The notes under the pieces: model-generated | What the model saw: only the letters and a program-made list of their open reading frames with translations | Databases searched by the model: none | What the model was told of the DNA's origin: nothing | NCBI RefSeq assembly: GCF_003795125.1 | Contig: NZ_CP027783.1 | Location: 558,001 to 622,000, forward strand | Source of the DNA: Tetragenococcus osmophilus | Lineage (GTDB): Bacteria > Bacillota > Bacilli > Lactobacillales > Enterococcaceae | DNA length: 64,000 bases | Direction: 5' to 3' | Part shown: piece by piece, positions 63,713-64,000 of the stretch | How the letters are laid out: each line of letters begins with the position of its first letter | Position numbering within the stretch: position 1 is the first letter of the stretch | Position numbers and translations under genes: made by a program

Positions 63713-64000
63713 CTCTGGGGCTATAAGCCCCCAATACTAGCCAGCGTCTCAAGGCGCTGGCTTTCACTTTGTTCAAGCCACACTGGTTTTGTCTCTTTTG
63801 CTACCTCTCAAGAGGTGTTTTTATCACTCTCTAACCCTTAAAAGGGTCTGCATATTCTCGAACACTTAGTTTATCTAAGGCCATATCATGTTTTTCTTGC
63901 TCTTGAATATATTTCTTGATGGTTGCCTCATTAAGACCCACTGTGCTCACATAATAACCTTCTGCCCAAAAATGACGATTCCCAAATTTGTACTTCAAAT
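63710..64000 (-). mobile_element. IS200/IS605-family element, one end (partial)
   Basis: A tnpA gene runs off the right edge on the minus strand. Between its stop and the PHP operon lie several small hairpins: GGGGCT...AGCCCC (about 63716), CCAGCG...CGCTGG (about 63741), ACCTCT...AGAGGT (about 63803) and ACCCTT...AAGGGT (about 63834). Such hairpins are recognised by Y1 transposases at IS ends. The exact end could not be placed. Confidence 0.65.
63831..64000 (-). CDS. tnpA: IS200/IS605 Y1-type transposase TnpA (C-terminal part)
   Basis: The last 55 or so codons are visible: KYKFGNRHFWAEGYYVSTVG, then LNEATIKKYIQEQEKHD. GYYVSTVG holds the nucleophile Tyr of the HUH/Y1 transposase, and the preceding region matches IS200/IS605 TnpA. 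The visible part has no defect. The HUH motif lies beyond the window edge. Confidence 0.88.
   Translation of the reverse strand, partial: LKYKFGNRHFWAEGYYVSTVGLNEATIKKYIQEQEKHDMALDKLSVREYADPFKG

Overview
The window is a low-GC Firmicute chromosome segment of lactic acid bacterium type. Supporting signs are purine-rich ribosome binding sites, the tatD-rnmV-ksgA gene order, ECF vitamin transporters and a CpsB/C/D-type capsule regulator set. A salt-adapted member of the Enterococcaceae, such as Tetragenococcus, fits best: there are four paralogous glycine-betaine permease/binding-protein fusions, and many surface or secreted domains are very rich in Asp and Glu. The genus is an inference from content, not from a search.

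Layout. 1-993: start of a PTS EIIB gene and the 3' part of a GH3 beta-glucosidase cut off by an IS1380-type element (994-2668). 2710-20005, minus strand: a Wzx/Wzy-type surface polysaccharide locus. In transcription order it reads: acidic membrane protein, LCP ligase, CpsC-, CpsD- and CpsB-like regulators, a PglF/CapD-type dehydratase, acetyltransferase, aminotransferase, priming sugar transferase, three glycosyltransferases, UDP-sugar dehydrogenase, flippase and polymerase. The dehydratase gene is split by an IS4-type element (13892-15278) with a 9-bp target duplication, so the sugar-priming pathway is probably broken. 20276-25214: cell-wall hydrolase, AI-2E-family membrane protein, quinone reductase, a small basic ORF and a NERD-domain protein. 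25282-27102: a group II intron with its reverse transcriptase.

27156-29658: a GlsB-like membrane protein and two pyruvyl-transferase-like paralogues, one frameshifted. 29790-38265: the betaine transport region, with one ATPase gene and four permease-binding-protein fusions. 38817-44254: aldo/keto reductases, a GH3 NagZ-like lipoprotein or membrane protein, folT with a tetrahydrofolate riboswitch, a striking 8-copy 41-bp hairpin array, and an isoaspartyl dipeptidase. 44267-49405: YfcC-type carrier, a membrane transporter interrupted by an in-frame amber codon, an amidohydrolase and an ECF S component. 49489-51697: ksgA, rnmV, tatD.

51954-57230: a phosphoesterase, a Mn/Zn ABC transporter whose permease is fused to its binding protein and which has an MntR-like operator, and a DUF438/DUF1858 pair behind a possible Fur-family box. 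57391-63676: a fumarate reductase remnant, a sugar isomerase-like protein, an APC permease, a third aldo/keto reductase, fructosamine kinase, an SDR enzyme and a PHP phosphatase. The right edge enters an IS200/IS605 tnpA. Overall the window combines surface polysaccharide, osmotic-stress and metal-uptake functions, with clear gene decay: two IS-broken genes, two frameshift candidates, one nonsense codon and one remnant. No rRNA, tRNA or CRISPR array was seen.
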